The notes under the pieces are model-generated. The model made no database searches. It was not told the origin of the DNA and saw nothing but the letters and a program-made list of their open reading frames with translations. From an uncultured Mediterraneibacter sp. (lineage in GTDB: Bacteria; Bacillota; Clostridia; Lachnospirales; Lachnospiraceae), in NCBI GenBank assembly GCA_944381495.1, contig CALWLJ010000018.1:1-64000 (forward strand): a DNA stretch of 64,000 bases, in the 5' to 3' direction. How positions within the stretch are numbered: the first letter of the stretch is position 1; each line of letters begins with the position of its first letter. Shown here piece by piece: positions 52,642 through 61,132 of this stretch. Both the position numbers and the translations under genes were made by a program.

Positions 52642-55257
52642 ATGGAAAAATACAAAGACCCCTCTGCTCCCATAGAAGAGCGGATTTCCGATCTGATGTC
52701 CCGCATGACGGTTGAAGAAATGATCATGCAGACCGATCAGTATTTCAGCAATGATTTCACCGAGCTGGACGCGTCCGGTGATGTAACATATGTAGATATG
52801 GAGCAGCTCGACAGCCTTCTCCACGGCTGCAGCGCGGGCAGTATCCAGCCCAGGGGAATGACCCCCGCTCAGATCAACCAGGTTCAGCGCTACGCCATGG
52901 AGAAGACCCGCCTCGGCATTCCCTTTCTCTTCAGTGAGGAGGCGCTTCACGGCTTTTACAACCGACATGCCACCTGTTTTCCTCAGCAGATCGGACTTGC
53001 AGCTACGTTCAACCCTGAACTTGGCCGGAAGATGGGGCGTGCCATCGCCACAGAGGCCCGCGCCATGGGAGTTCAGGAAACCTACAGCCCTGTCATGGAT
53101 CTGATCCGCGATCCCAGGTACGGACGCGCAGAGGAATCCTATGGAGAAGATACTTTTCTGTGCGCCGAATTTGCACGGGAAACGGTCATAGGGATGCAGA
53201 AAGACGATCTGGCGGCTTCAGATGCAGTGGCAGCCGAGCCGAAACATTATGTAGGTTACGGCAGTCCTGTAGGCGGCCTGAACTGTGCGCCTTCCTCTAT
53301 GGGAAGACACGAAGTATTCTCCGACTGCCTGCCCGTCTTCGAGGCTGCTTTCGCAGAGGGCGGCGCTGTAAACGCCATGTGTTCCTACAATTCCATCGAC
53401 GGCGTCCCGGTCTCCATGGACCACGAACTTCTGACAGAAGTGCTCCGGGACAGCTGGCATATGCCCGGATTCGTCCGCTCGGATCTGACTGCCATCGTCC
53501 GTCTCTATAACTGGCACTATGTCTCTCCTTCCAGAGAGGACGCCATCGCAGAGGGGCTGAAGGCAGGCGTGGACCTGCAGCTGTATGATTACCCTCATCA
53601 GGAGTGGCAGGAAGGTATTAAGAATCTCCTCCGCTCCGGGAAGCTTCCGGAGGAGACGCTCCGCCAGGCGTGCCGCAGAATCCTCCGGGTAAAATTCATG
53701 ACCGGACTGTTCGATCACCCCTACACCGATGAATCGCTCTTCACGTCCCGTGTCCATACTCCCGGGCACCGGGAGCTGGCAGCAGACATCGCCCGGGAAA
53801 GCATCTGCCTGTTGAAGAACGAAGGCGGTCTGCTTCCCCTCTCCAAAGAGCTGAAAACCATCGCCGTCCTCGGTCCGGGTGCCGGACAGGCCATGCTCGG
53901 AGACTACACGCCTGACCATCACAGAAGCGGCATCTCTGTTCTGGAAGGCATCCAGAGCAAAGTCTCTGCGTCTACCCGGATCCTGTACGAGAAAGGCTGC
54001 ACCTTCCTGGGTGACACTGCAGTTCCATTCCACTCCGGACTGCTGCGAGACGAGAACGGCGATCCCGGTCTTACCGGACGCTATTACAACGGACGGGAAC
54101 CGGAGGGGGTGCCCGTGTTCGTGCGAAATGACCCGACGATCAATTTCAACTGGATCTTCGCCAAGCCGCACCCGGATCTGGACGCCAGCGCTTTCAGCGT
54201 TGTCTGGACCGGAACCCTCTCTATGCCCTCCTCATTCCAGGGCTCCATCGGGTTCAGCACCCAGGACAGCATGCGTCTCTATATCGACGGCGAACTGATT
54301 CTGGACGGATGGGGCAGCGAGAAGACCGCCGGCAGAATGGTGGATTTCTCTTTTGAGCAGGGGAGATCATATTCTGTAAAGATTGAATTTACCAATGACC
54401 AGCGAGGGGCACGTGTCATCTTCGGCTACGGAGAGGGGCAGGAGGATTTCTCTGCTGCCGTGGAGGCTGCCCGCTGTGCAGATGTAGCAGTCGTATGTGT
54501 AGGAGACAGCACAGAGACATGCGGTGAGAACTTTGACCGGGTCTCACTGGACCTGCCGGGAAGGCAGCTTGAATTTGTCAAAGCAGTCTATGACACCGGT
54601 ACTCCGGTCGTTCTGGTCATGCAGACCGGGCGCCCCGTCACAGCAGTCTGGGAACACGCCCATATCCCCGCCATCCTGGAAGCATGGTTTCCCGGTGAAG
54701 AAGGCGGGCGCGCGATTGCGGATACATTATTCGGAGACAGTACGCCCTCCGGCCGTCTCCCCATCACATTCCCGCGCCATGTAGGGCAGATCCCCTGTCA
54801 TTACAGCCGCAGGCCCGGCGGCGGCAGACGCTATGTTGAAATGGACTGGATGCCCCTGTACCCATTCGGATACGGCCTGAGCTATACTACATTTTCATAC
54901 AGCGGGCTCACACTCTCCCGGGAAGAGATCACCCCCGGCGAATCCGTCACCGCCACATTTACAGTGGCCAATACCGGCAGCACTGCAGGCACAGCAGTCC
55001 CCCAGATCTATCTCCGGGATCTGGTCAGCTCTACCGTAAAGCCTGAACACACACTTGCCGCATTTACGAAGGTCCATCTTGCACCCGGAGAGTCCAGGAC
55101 CGTCTCTCTGACCGTAGGACCAAAGTCCATGCGCACCCTGGGCCGGAACTTTCAATGGGCTGTGGAGCCCGGAAAATTCAGCGTATTTCTGGGCGATAAC
55201 GCGGAAAATCTCATGATGAGACAGGACTTTGAAGTTGCGGAAGAAGGACGCATTTGA
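52642..55257 (+). CDS. Glycoside hydrolase family 3 with inserted PA14 domain
   Basis: This 871-residue enzyme has the usual GH3 order. The barrel (LGIPFLFSEEALHGFYN; AEPKHYVGYG) carries the probable nucleophile Asp in GFVRSDLTAI near residue 278. The sandwich domain (ESICLLKNEGGLLPLSKEL) is interrupted at about 470-600 by a PA14 carbohydrate-binding domain (LTGRYYNGREPEG; GSIGFSTQDSMRLYIDGELI). A C-terminal fibronectin-like domain follows (YPFGYGLSYTTFSYSGLTLS). PA14 insertions shape the active site in beta-glucosidases of this type. No signal peptide is present. It is transcribed divergently from the ROK operon under its own operator-bearing promoter, with AAAAGGAGG before the ATG. Confidence 0.94.
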   Translation: MEKYKDPSAPIEERISDLMSRMTVEEMIMQTDQYFSNDFTELDASGDVTYVDMEQLDSLLHGCSAGSIQPRGMTPAQINQVQRYAMEKTRLGIPFLFSEEALHGFYNRHATCFPQQIGLAATFNPELGRKMGRAIATEARAMGVQETYSPVMDLIRDPRYGRAEESYGEDTFLCAEFARETVIGMQKDDLAASDAVAAEPKHYVGYGSPVGGLNCAPSSMGRHEVFSDCLPVFEAAFAEGGAVNAMCSYNSIDGVPVSMDHELLTEVLRDSWHMPGFVRSDLTAIVRLYNWHYVSPSREDAIAEGLKAGVDLQLYDYPHQEWQEGIKNLLRSGKLPEETLRQACRRILRVKFMTGLFDHPYTDESLFTSRVHTPGHRELAADIARESICLLKNEGGLLPLSKELKTIAVLGPGAGQAMLGDYTPDHHRSGISVLEGIQSKVSASTRILYEKGCTFLGDTAVPFHSGLLRDENGDPGLTGRYYNGREPEGVPVFVRNDPTINFNWIFAKPHPDLDASAFSVVWTGTLSMPSSFQGSIGFSTQDSMRLYIDGELILDGWGSEKTAGRMVDFSFEQGRSYSVKIEFTNDQRGARVIFGYGEGQEDFSAAVEAARCADVAVVCVGDSTETCGENFDRVSLDLPGRQLEFVKAVYDTGTPVVLVMQTGRPVTAVWEHAHIPAILEAWFPGEEGGRAIADTLFGDSTPSGRLPITFPRHVGQIPCHYSRRPGGGRRYVEMDWMPLYPFGYGLSYTTFSYSGLTLSREEITPGESVTATFTVANTGSTAGTAVPQIYLRDLVSSTVKPEHTLAAFTKVHLAPGESRTVSLTVGPKSMRTLGRNFQWAVEPGKFSVFLGDNAENLMMRQDFEVAEEGRI

Positions 55258-55319
55258 CATATTTTTTATCAGTCAGCTGGACAAAACCACTTCCTTTCCT
55301 AAAAATTGGCATAGAAAAA

Positions 55320-55346
55320 GCGAGGGCTATTCGGTCCTCGCTCTTT
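55320..55346. terminator. Hairpin terminator
   Basis: GCGAGG (55320-55325) and CCTCGC (55336-55341) pair, flanked by AAAAA and TCTTTC. It can stop transcription from the PA14-GH3 gene and, in reverse, from the Sir2 side. Confidence 0.65.
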
Positions 55347-55506
55347 CTACAAAATACGAATTAAATCAGCCAAACTGGTACATACCAGTTCTTTTCGTCT
55401 ACAGGCAGCAGATCGTTTGCCATACAGACCACGCTTCCAATTGATATTTTTGTTTAGCCAAAACTTTTCATGCAGCTCTTTGGATTCCGGCATTACGCCA
55501 GGATAT

Positions 55507-56466
55507 TTATGTGAGTTGGAGTTGATTAAGAATCGTTCCAATATCTCCATTGATACAAATTGACTTCTTTTTTATTTCATCAGGAGCAAAAGCCTCTCCG
55601 TAATTCAGACAGACATACAATGCATCTTCCCACTCGTATACCATCCGCCAGAAGCTATACTTGACTATCGCTGGCGTATTGAAGCCAACGGCTGCTTCTA
55701 AAAACAACACATTCATGTTTTGATGTCTGCGGAGAAAATCAGAATATCGCTGTGCTGCCTGATGCCATCCCACATCCTCCACAAAAGTATCATCTGCCCT
55801 GAGATTCATACTCATGGGTGCTCCGCACTTCGGGCAGTAAGGTACCAGTTCCGAAGGCACGGACATCTTCGGGGTCACGCCCTCCGGCAAAACCAGCCCG
55901 CCGCCGGCGTCAATGACATATCCCTGCGCCTCCACCATCATTCTGATGGTTTCCTCATTATCATAAGTATCCTGATGGCATGGCCTGCTGCACTGGAACA
56001 GACCGTAATCTCCCTGGGTATAAAAGAGACGCTGCCTGTCGAATCCTGCCTTCTGAAAACAGTGATCCACATTTGTCGTCAGCACAAAATAGTCCTTCTC
56101 TCTGACCAGATCATAGAGCATCTCATATACCGGTCTGGGCGCGTTCATACATCTGTTGATGTAGATATACCGGCTCCAGTAGGCCCAGTGTTCCTCCAGC
56201 GTATCGTATGGATAAAAGCCTCCCGAATACATATCCTGAAATCCATATTTCTTCTTAAAATCCGGGAAATACCGCTCCAGCCGTTCCCCTGTATAAGTAA
56301 GACCTGCAGATGTGGAAAGCCCAGCGCCGGCACCGATCACCACCGCATCGGCGCTTTTCAGCACATCCTCCAGCCGCCGGATCTTCTCCACATATGTCTC
56401 CGGCTCTCTTTTCCCCATAGTTTCCTGACCGCCTGCCGTTCTCTGTGTCAATATCTTTCTGAACAT
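55507..56466 (-). CDS. Sir2-family NAD-dependent protein deacylase or related
   Basis: This sirtuin-family protein of about 319 residues has the NAD-binding motif VVIGAGAGLSTSAGLTYTGE, the acceptor-site TTNVDHCFQKAGF, YTQGDYGLFQCSRPC and a zinc ribbon-like CPKCGAPM. It ends with the usual ICINGDIGTIL. In place of the classical catalytic HG the sequence reads TQGDYG, as in divergent sirtuins of Firmicutes, some of which are ADP-ribosyltransferases. No macrodomain or lipoyl-carrier gene, the usual partners of that class, is adjacent. I used ATG 56466 because GGAGG lies nine bases upstream; the ATG at 56418 is where homology starts and is an alternative. Confidence 0.78.
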   Translation of the reverse strand: MFRKILTQRTAGGQETMGKREPETYVEKIRRLEDVLKSADAVVIGAGAGLSTSAGLTYTGERLERYFPDFKKKYGFQDMYSGGFYPYDTLEEHWAYWSRYIYINRCMNAPRPVYEMLYDLVREKDYFVLTTNVDHCFQKAGFDRQRLFYTQGDYGLFQCSRPCHQDTYDNEETIRMMVEAQGYVIDAGGGLVLPEGVTPKMSVPSELVPYCPKCGAPMSMNLRADDTFVEDVGWHQAAQRYSDFLRRHQNMNVLFLEAAVGFNTPAIVKYSFWRMVYEWEDALYVCLNYGEAFAPDEIKKKSICINGDIGTILNQLQLT

Positions 56467-56588
56467 TGCATGATCCCTCCTGAAGAATTCTTTCTCCTGT
56501 GGTTTCATTGTAGTACAGAAAATGCAGGAAAAAAAGTACGCACAATTCTGTTGCTTAGTTACCTGGAAGTAACTGTTGCCGGGATCCG

Positions 56589-57377
56589 TCACTCTTCCCA
56601 CAGTCTCTCCATGATCCCCGGAAAATCAATCTCCAGACGCCCGTCATAAATCCTGACCGGCACCCTGTCCCGGAATGTATACATCGTAATCTCAGGAGCG
56701 TCCTCCCCCTCAAACCAGTAACACATGATCTTCTCTCTCTTCCTGTCCACGATCCAGTATTCCCGTACACCGGCGTTCATGTACTTCTGCATCTTGATTC
56801 CATAATCCCGCTTCCGGCTGGAATCCGAGACCACCTCAATGCAGAAATCCGGAGCACCGTAAATACCCTTGCGGGTAATCCTCTCACTTCTGCAGATCAG
56901 GGCGATATCCGGCTGAACCATGGTCCTGTCATCACAGTCGAGCTGCACATCCAGAGGTGCAGGCAGAACACGGCACGGACCTTTATTTTCGCGTATAAAC
57001 ATCTTAATCTCAAACAGGAGCTCTGTGATCAGTTCCTGATGTGTAAATGTAGGTGCCTCCATGAAAGTCAGTACACCGTCAATGAGCTCCGCCCGGACAT
57101 CTTCTGGCAGCTTTCTGTAATCTTCCACCGTATATTCGCCCTGCCTCCTGGTCAGATACGGCACCGTCGCCTCTCCGATCCCTTCGGGCTGATCCCCGCT
57201 TCCCCCATCTCCGAACAATACACTTTCAAGTGCGCGGAGGGTATCATAACGCGGGGATCTCGTCTCGCCGCTTAATATCTTATTGATCGTGCCAAGCGGT
57301 ACACCGGACAGCTTCGACAGCTGCTCTGTCGTAAGCCCCAGCTCTTTCTTCCGTTCATTCAGCTTTTCATATAACAT
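56589..57377 (-). CDS. XRE helix-turn-helix fused to a Uma2/DUF820 nuclease-like domain
   Basis: Residues 1-60 are an XRE helix-turn-helix (LGLTTEQLSKLSGVPLGTIN). Residues 75-262 are a Uma2 (DUF820) domain of the PD-(D/E)XK superfamily. Motif residues are PDIALICRSE, PDFCIEVVSDSSRKRDYGIK (Asp...Glu-Val-x-Ser...Lys) and YWIVDRKREKIMCYWF. Uma2 proteins are common in cyanobacteria and some Firmicutes; their role is unsettled. The HTH fusion suggests a DNA-bound or self-regulated nuclease-like protein. ATG 57377 has AAGGAG eight bases upstream. It follows a gene-poor stretch containing two strong hairpins. Confidence 0.85.
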   Translation of the reverse strand: MLYEKLNERKKELGLTTEQLSKLSGVPLGTINKILSGETRSPRYDTLRALESVLFGDGGSGDQPEGIGEATVPYLTRRQGEYTVEDYRKLPEDVRAELIDGVLTFMEAPTFTHQELITELLFEIKMFIRENKGPCRVLPAPLDVQLDCDDRTMVQPDIALICRSERITRKGIYGAPDFCIEVVSDSSRKRDYGIKMQKYMNAGVREYWIVDRKREKIMCYWFEGEDAPEITMYTFRDRVPVRIYDGRLEIDFPGIMERLWEE

Positions 57378-57519
57378 AGGCCACTCTCCTTTTCCCGCTC
57401 TCATCCCGTCGTATTTGCCTGATGATCCTCTGATGTATTGTCTCTATGTTTTTATGATACATCCGTTTTTGATAAAAATCAACCGTTTTATCCGTTTTCG
57501 GGTATTTTGAAAGCAATAT

Positions 57520-57588
57520 GCGCCAACTTCGTATCTTCTCAGACCTGATGATACGAAGTTGGCGCTTTAAGCCTGCCCGGCGGCAGGC
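57520..57588. repeat. Perfect 16-bp inverted repeat and adjacent GC hairpin
   Basis: GCGCCAACTTCGTATC (57520-57535) and its exact complement (57550-57565) enclose a 14-base loop. GCCTGCC (57571-57577) and GGCAGGC (57582-57588) form a second hairpin. They occupy the gene-free stretch 57378-57663 and may end transcription of the alcohol dehydrogenase remnant, although no T run follows on the minus strand. Confidence 0.6.
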
Positions 57589-57663
57589 AATCTATCTGTT
57601 GAGTAAAGTAGTACCCTGCCGGTAAAATTATCAAGCCATTTCACGTTCTCCATGCCCCGTTAC

Positions 57664-58352
57664 TCAGTAGCATTCCCGAAATATCTCCAGCACTTCATCC
57701 TTCTCCAGTTTCCGGTACCCGCCTGGTGAATAATGGCAGGACTCTGCAATATCCTTCAGCATTTTATCATTCTTTATGCCAAGTTCCCGCAGGCTTGTGG
57801 GCAGTCCGACCTCCCGTATAAACTCGACCAGTGCGTCAATTCCCGCTTCCGCCAGTTCTTCCCGTTTCTTTCCCTCAGGAGATATTCCCCAAACACGCTC
57901 AGCGAAGCGTACGAATTTCCCGATACCGTCCTCGAAAATATGCCTGTAGTAAACGGGCTGAAGCACAGCCATGCCCTGTCCATGGTTACAGTCCGTATAA
58001 GCTCCCAGCTGATGTTCCATCAGATGGCAGGTAAAGTCACATTTCTTTCCCAGCTTGATCAGACGGTTTTCTGACAGCGTGGAGTCCCAGAAAAGGTTGC
58101 TCCTCGCGGAATAATTCTTCGGATCCTGCACGGCCTGGCGAAGGTTCCGGATGACATTTCTCATCAGCGCCTCCGTGATCTCATCCGAGACATTCTGCTC
58201 ATCCGGCTCGCTGAAATAGGTCTCCATCATATGTGAGAGACTGTCGAAGGCCCCTGACACCATCTGCGTTTCCGGCACACTGAATGTGTATGAAGGATCC
58301 ATGAGAGCGAAGCGGGGATTGCATTTCGGGTAATCGTATCCCGTCTTTACTT
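57664..58352 (-). pseudogene. Iron-containing alcohol dehydrogenase (butanol dehydrogenase type), 5'-truncated
   Basis: The sequence encodes the C-terminal 229 residues of a BDH-type iron alcohol dehydrogenase. It includes the metal-site segments ETQMVSGAFDSLSHMMETYF and FTCHLMEHQLGAYTDCNHGQ and ends normally at FRECY. Family members have about 385 residues, so the NAD-binding domain of about 155 residues is missing. Homology can be followed upstream of the ATG at 58302 (KTGYDYPKCNPRFALMDPS) to about 58352, where a TAA and unrelated AT-rich sequence begin. It is therefore a 5' deletion rather than a short gene. A product from 58302 would lack cofactor binding. Confidence 0.78.
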
Positions 58353-58438
58353 TCTCTTAAGTTTTTCAGTATATACCGTCAGGTTTTTTCTCCCGTCAGA
58401 AAATTTCTTAATTCTGCCCGTTTTTCTCATTACTCTAT

Positions 58439-58467
58439 TGATTATTTGCAGCAAATCGGATATGATT
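58439..58467 (+). promoter_or_regulatory. Promoter of the amino-acid ABC transporter operon
   Basis: TTGATT (58439-58444) and TATGAT (58462-58467) are 17 bp apart. The spacer begins with the 13-bp palindrome ATTTGCAGCAAAT (58445-58457), a possible operator. Confidence 0.6.
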
Positions 58468-58524
58468 AATAAATATGAGTTTTAATTACATATTTACTCA
58501 GAATAACGAGGAGGATCATTCATT

Positions 58525-59406
58525 ATGAAAAAGAAATTATTAGCATTATTGCTTTCTGCATGTACAGTACTGTCACTTGCCGCATGCGGGAGCAACGACT
58601 CTGGTTCTGCCGGAGGATCTGACACTGCTGACGATGCAGGAGATGGAACTGTCCAGACTGTAACAGAAGGAAAGCTTACCGTAGCTACAAGCCCTGACTT
58701 CGCTCCTTATGAGTTCTATGCCATCGGCGAGGACGGAAGTCCTACACTGGCGGGATTTGACATGGCTCTTGCTCAGTACATCGCGGACTACATGGGACTG
58801 GAACTGGAAGTGATCACTGTTGATTTTGACGGTGTGCTCAGCGAGCTGCAGACCAAGTCCGTTGACCTTGGAATGGCCGGACTGTCTCCGGATGAGAAAC
58901 GTATGGGAATCATGGACTTCTCCGATATTTATTATGAAGGCGGACAGTCCCTTGTCACTGTAAAGGATAACGCTGACAAATACAATTCCGTCGAGGCTGT
59001 CAACAATCCGGATGTAACGGTGGGCGCTCAGACAGGTTCCATCCAGCTGGATCTGGCAAATACAAACAGCCCGGATGCGGATATCATCTCTCTTCCGAAA
59101 GTAACTGATATTATTTCCGAGCTGCTTGCAGGTACAATGGATGCAGCTTACATTGAGACCGTTGTAGCAGAAAGCTATCAGAAGAACTATCCGGACCTTG
59201 AGATTGTTGCCGATGTTCCCTACGATGTAGCAGGTTCCGCCATCGGTGTAGTCAAAGACAACCCGGAACTCCTGAACGCAGTGAACGAAGCCATCGCAGC
59301 TGCTCTTGAGGACGGAAGCATGGATCAGTTTGTCGCAGAAGCAAATGAGCTGGCTTCCGGTCAGACCTACGAGGGACTTCTTGACGAAAACGGAAACGTT
59401 CAGTAG
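58525..59406 (+). CDS. Amino-acid ABC transporter substrate-binding lipoprotein
   Basis: This family 3 solute-binding protein of 293 residues has a lipoprotein signal ending LSLAAC (Cys21). The binding fold shows the classical signatures GKLTVATSPDFAPYEFY, LAGFDMALAQYIADYMGLEL and DLGMAGLSPDEKRM. It captures a polar amino acid or related compound for the permease and ATPase encoded downstream. GAGGAGG precedes the ATG. A hairpin terminator-like structure follows the gene, which would give more binding protein than permease, as is common in such operons. Confidence 0.93.
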   Translation: MKKKLLALLLSACTVLSLAACGSNDSGSAGGSDTADDAGDGTVQTVTEGKLTVATSPDFAPYEFYAIGEDGSPTLAGFDMALAQYIADYMGLELEVITVDFDGVLSELQTKSVDLGMAGLSPDEKRMGIMDFSDIYYEGGQSLVTVKDNADKYNSVEAVNNPDVTVGAQTGSIQLDLANTNSPDADIISLPKVTDIISELLAGTMDAAYIETVVAESYQKNYPDLEIVADVPYDVAGSAIGVVKDNPELLNAVNEAIAAALEDGSMDQFVAEANELASGQTYEGLLDENGNVQ

Positions 59407-59424
59407 TATAGGAAAGTATGACAG

Positions 59425-59454
59425 ACTGGGCTCCTTGCCGGGAGCCCAGTTTTC
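59425..59454 (+). terminator. Intra-operon attenuator after the binding-protein gene
   Basis: ACTGGGCTCC (59425-59434) pairs with GGAGCCCAGT (59441-59450), followed by TTTTC. It lies between the binding-protein gene and the permease start and probably lets part of the polymerase pass. Confidence 0.75.
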
Positions 59455-59472
59455 TGAATGAAAGGAGTAGTC

Positions 59473-60258
59473 ATGGATCATTTTATCCAGTTAGAAAATT
59501 TTCCTAAAATAGCTCCATATGCCGAGCTGTTTTGGCAGGGGACATTAGTAACTGTCCTTCTGGCTCTCTTCACTGTTATCATCGGCTTCTGTCTCGCACT
59601 GATCCTGGCTCTGATGAGGATGTCCAATATCCGTCCGTTTCGTGCTCTTGGCCTGGACTCTGACGGTCATCCCCGTGAGCAGGGATTTCTGGCGCTGCTG
59701 AGCCGCTTTAATCCGCTGTCTTTTATTGCTACTGCCTACGTAGAGATTATCCGTTCCACCCCGGCGCTGGTACAGATCTTTATCATCTACTACGGAGTAT
59801 TCAGCATCGTTGATCTTCCCAGCTTCCAGCTCTTCGGTTTCATCCGGTTTGACCGTTTCTTCCCCGGAGTCGTTGCCCTGGGAATGAACTCCGGAGCTTA
59901 TCTGTGTGAGATCATCCGTTCCGGTATCCAGTCCATCGATTCCGGACAAACTGAGGCAGCACGTTCCCTCGGACTTTCCCAGGGACAGAACCTGAGGTAT
60001 ATCATCCTTCCCCAGGCCATCAAAAATATCCTCCCCGCGATCGCCAATGAATTCGTTGTCATCATCAAGGAATCCGCGGTCACTTACACCATCGGTGTTC
60101 AGGATATCATGTCTGCGGTCAATGCGGTCCGCGGTGCATCATTTATCATTGTTGAGCCTCTTCTGGTGGCGACAGCTATATATTTCTGTCTCTGTTTCCC
60201 CACCTCCAAGGCCATCGCATATGTAGAAAGGAGAATGAGCCGTGGCGACAAGAGATAG
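59473..60258 (+). CDS. Amino-acid ABC transporter permease
   Basis: The 261-residue permease belongs to the HisM/GlnP family. It contains [20 protein letters not shown] at the start, [20 protein letters not shown] and the EAA loop [20 protein letters not shown] that docks with the ATPase. The ATG at 59473 has AAAGGAG five bases upstream, better than an ATG at 59458. Its end overlaps the ATPase gene by 17 bp, indicating coupled translation. Confidence 0.93.
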   Translation: MDHFIQLENFPKIAPYAELFWQGTLVTVLLALFTVIIGFCLALILALMRMSNIRPFRALGLDSDGHPREQGFLALLSRFNPLSFIATAYVEIIRSTPALVQIFIIYYGVFSIVDLPSFQLFGFIRFDRFFPGVVALGMNSGAYLCEIIRSGIQSIDSGQTEAARSLGLSQGQNLRYIILPQAIKNILPAIANEFVVIIKESAVTYTIGVQDIMSAVNAVRGASFIIVEPLLVATAIYFCLCFPTSKAIAYVERRMSRGDKR

Positions 60259-61018
60259 TATGATCCAGGTCACCGACCTGAAAAAGCATTATAAGGGCGG
60301 CGCTATCAAAGCGCTGGACGGTGTGACTGTAGATATCAACAAAGGCGATGTGATCGCCGTTATCGGTCCTTCCGGATCCGGGAAGTCTACTTTCCTCAGA
60401 AGCCTCAATCTCCTGGAGGAACCTACCGGCGGCTCTATTATTTTCAAAGGAATAGATATCACCCGGAAGAAATATAAGAACGCAGAAGGGAAGACAGTAA
60501 AGCTGAACATTGACGAACTCCGTCAGAAAATGGGAATGGTGTTCCAGCATTTCAACCTGTTTCCTCACATGACGATCCTGGACAATATGACCCTGGCGCC
60601 AATGAAGGTAAAAGGCTTGTCCAAAGATGAAGCTGAGAAAAAGGCTCTGGATCTTCTGGACCGCGTCGGACTGAAAGATCGTGCTGACGCTTACCCGATC
60701 CAGCTCTCCGGCGGGCAGAAACAGCGTGTAGCCATCGTGCGCGCTCTGGCAATGGAGCCGGAAGTCATGCTTTTTGACGAGCCCACCTCCGCCCTTGACC
60801 CTGAGATGGTCGGTGAAGTTCTTGATGTTATGAAGGAGCTTGCAGAAGAGGGAATGACCATGGTTGTTGTTACTCACGAGATGGGATTTGCCCGGGAGGT
60901 TGGTAACCGCCTTCTCTTTATGGCAGACGGAAGACTGCTGGAGCAGGGAGATCCGAAGGAACTCTTTGACAATCCGCAGAATCCACGTCTGCAGGATTTC
61001 TTATCTAAAGTCCTGTAA
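60242..61018 (+). CDS. Amino-acid ABC transporter ATP-binding protein (GlnQ-like)
   Basis: This 258-residue ATPase drives the polar amino acid importer. Walker A is [15 protein letters not shown], the Q-loop is in [13 protein letters not shown], the signature is [13 protein letters not shown], Walker B is [15 protein letters not shown] and the switch His is in [10 protein letters not shown]. It starts with GTG at 60242, eight bases after AAAGGAG, inside the permease gene. A terminator hairpin follows, and then an M20 amidohydrolase in the same orientation that may share the transcript. Confidence 0.95.
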   Translation: MATRDSMIQVTDLKKHYKGGAIKALDGVTVDINKGDVIAVIGPSGSGKSTFLRSLNLLEEPTGGSIIFKGIDITRKKYKNAEGKTVKLNIDELRQKMGMVFQHFNLFPHMTILDNMTLAPMKVKGLSKDEAEKKALDLLDRVGLKDRADAYPIQLSGGQKQRVAIVRALAMEPEVMLFDEPTSALDPEMVGEVLDVMKELAEEGMTMVVVTHEMGFAREVGNRLLFMADGRLLEQGDPKELFDNPQNPRLQDFLSKVL

Positions 61019-61032
61019 TATTGAGATATCTC

Positions 61033-61074
61033 AGATCCCGGGAACAGCTTACAGCTTTTCCCCGGGATCTTTTA
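61033..61074 (+). terminator. Rho-independent terminator after the ABC transporter
   Basis: AGATCCCGGG (61033-61042) pairs perfectly with CCCGGGATCT (61061-61070), followed by TTTTATT. Read-through into the amidohydrolase gene is possible. Confidence 0.8.
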
Positions 61075-61132
61075 TTCTATGGAAATGTCCTCCGGACTAT
61101 CCAATAAGTTTATCAATAAGGAGATTTTCAAA

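Noticed and set aside
53218-54171. 317-codon minus-strand frame
   Set aside because: Antisense to the PA14-containing GH3 gene.
55347-55550. 67-codon minus-strand frame after the Sir2 gene, plus a second frame reading CMANDLLPVDEKNWYVPVW
   Set aside because: Both look partly protein-like and end near a terminator, but neither has a ribosome site or a family I recognise; possibly a decayed gene end, too uncertain to list.
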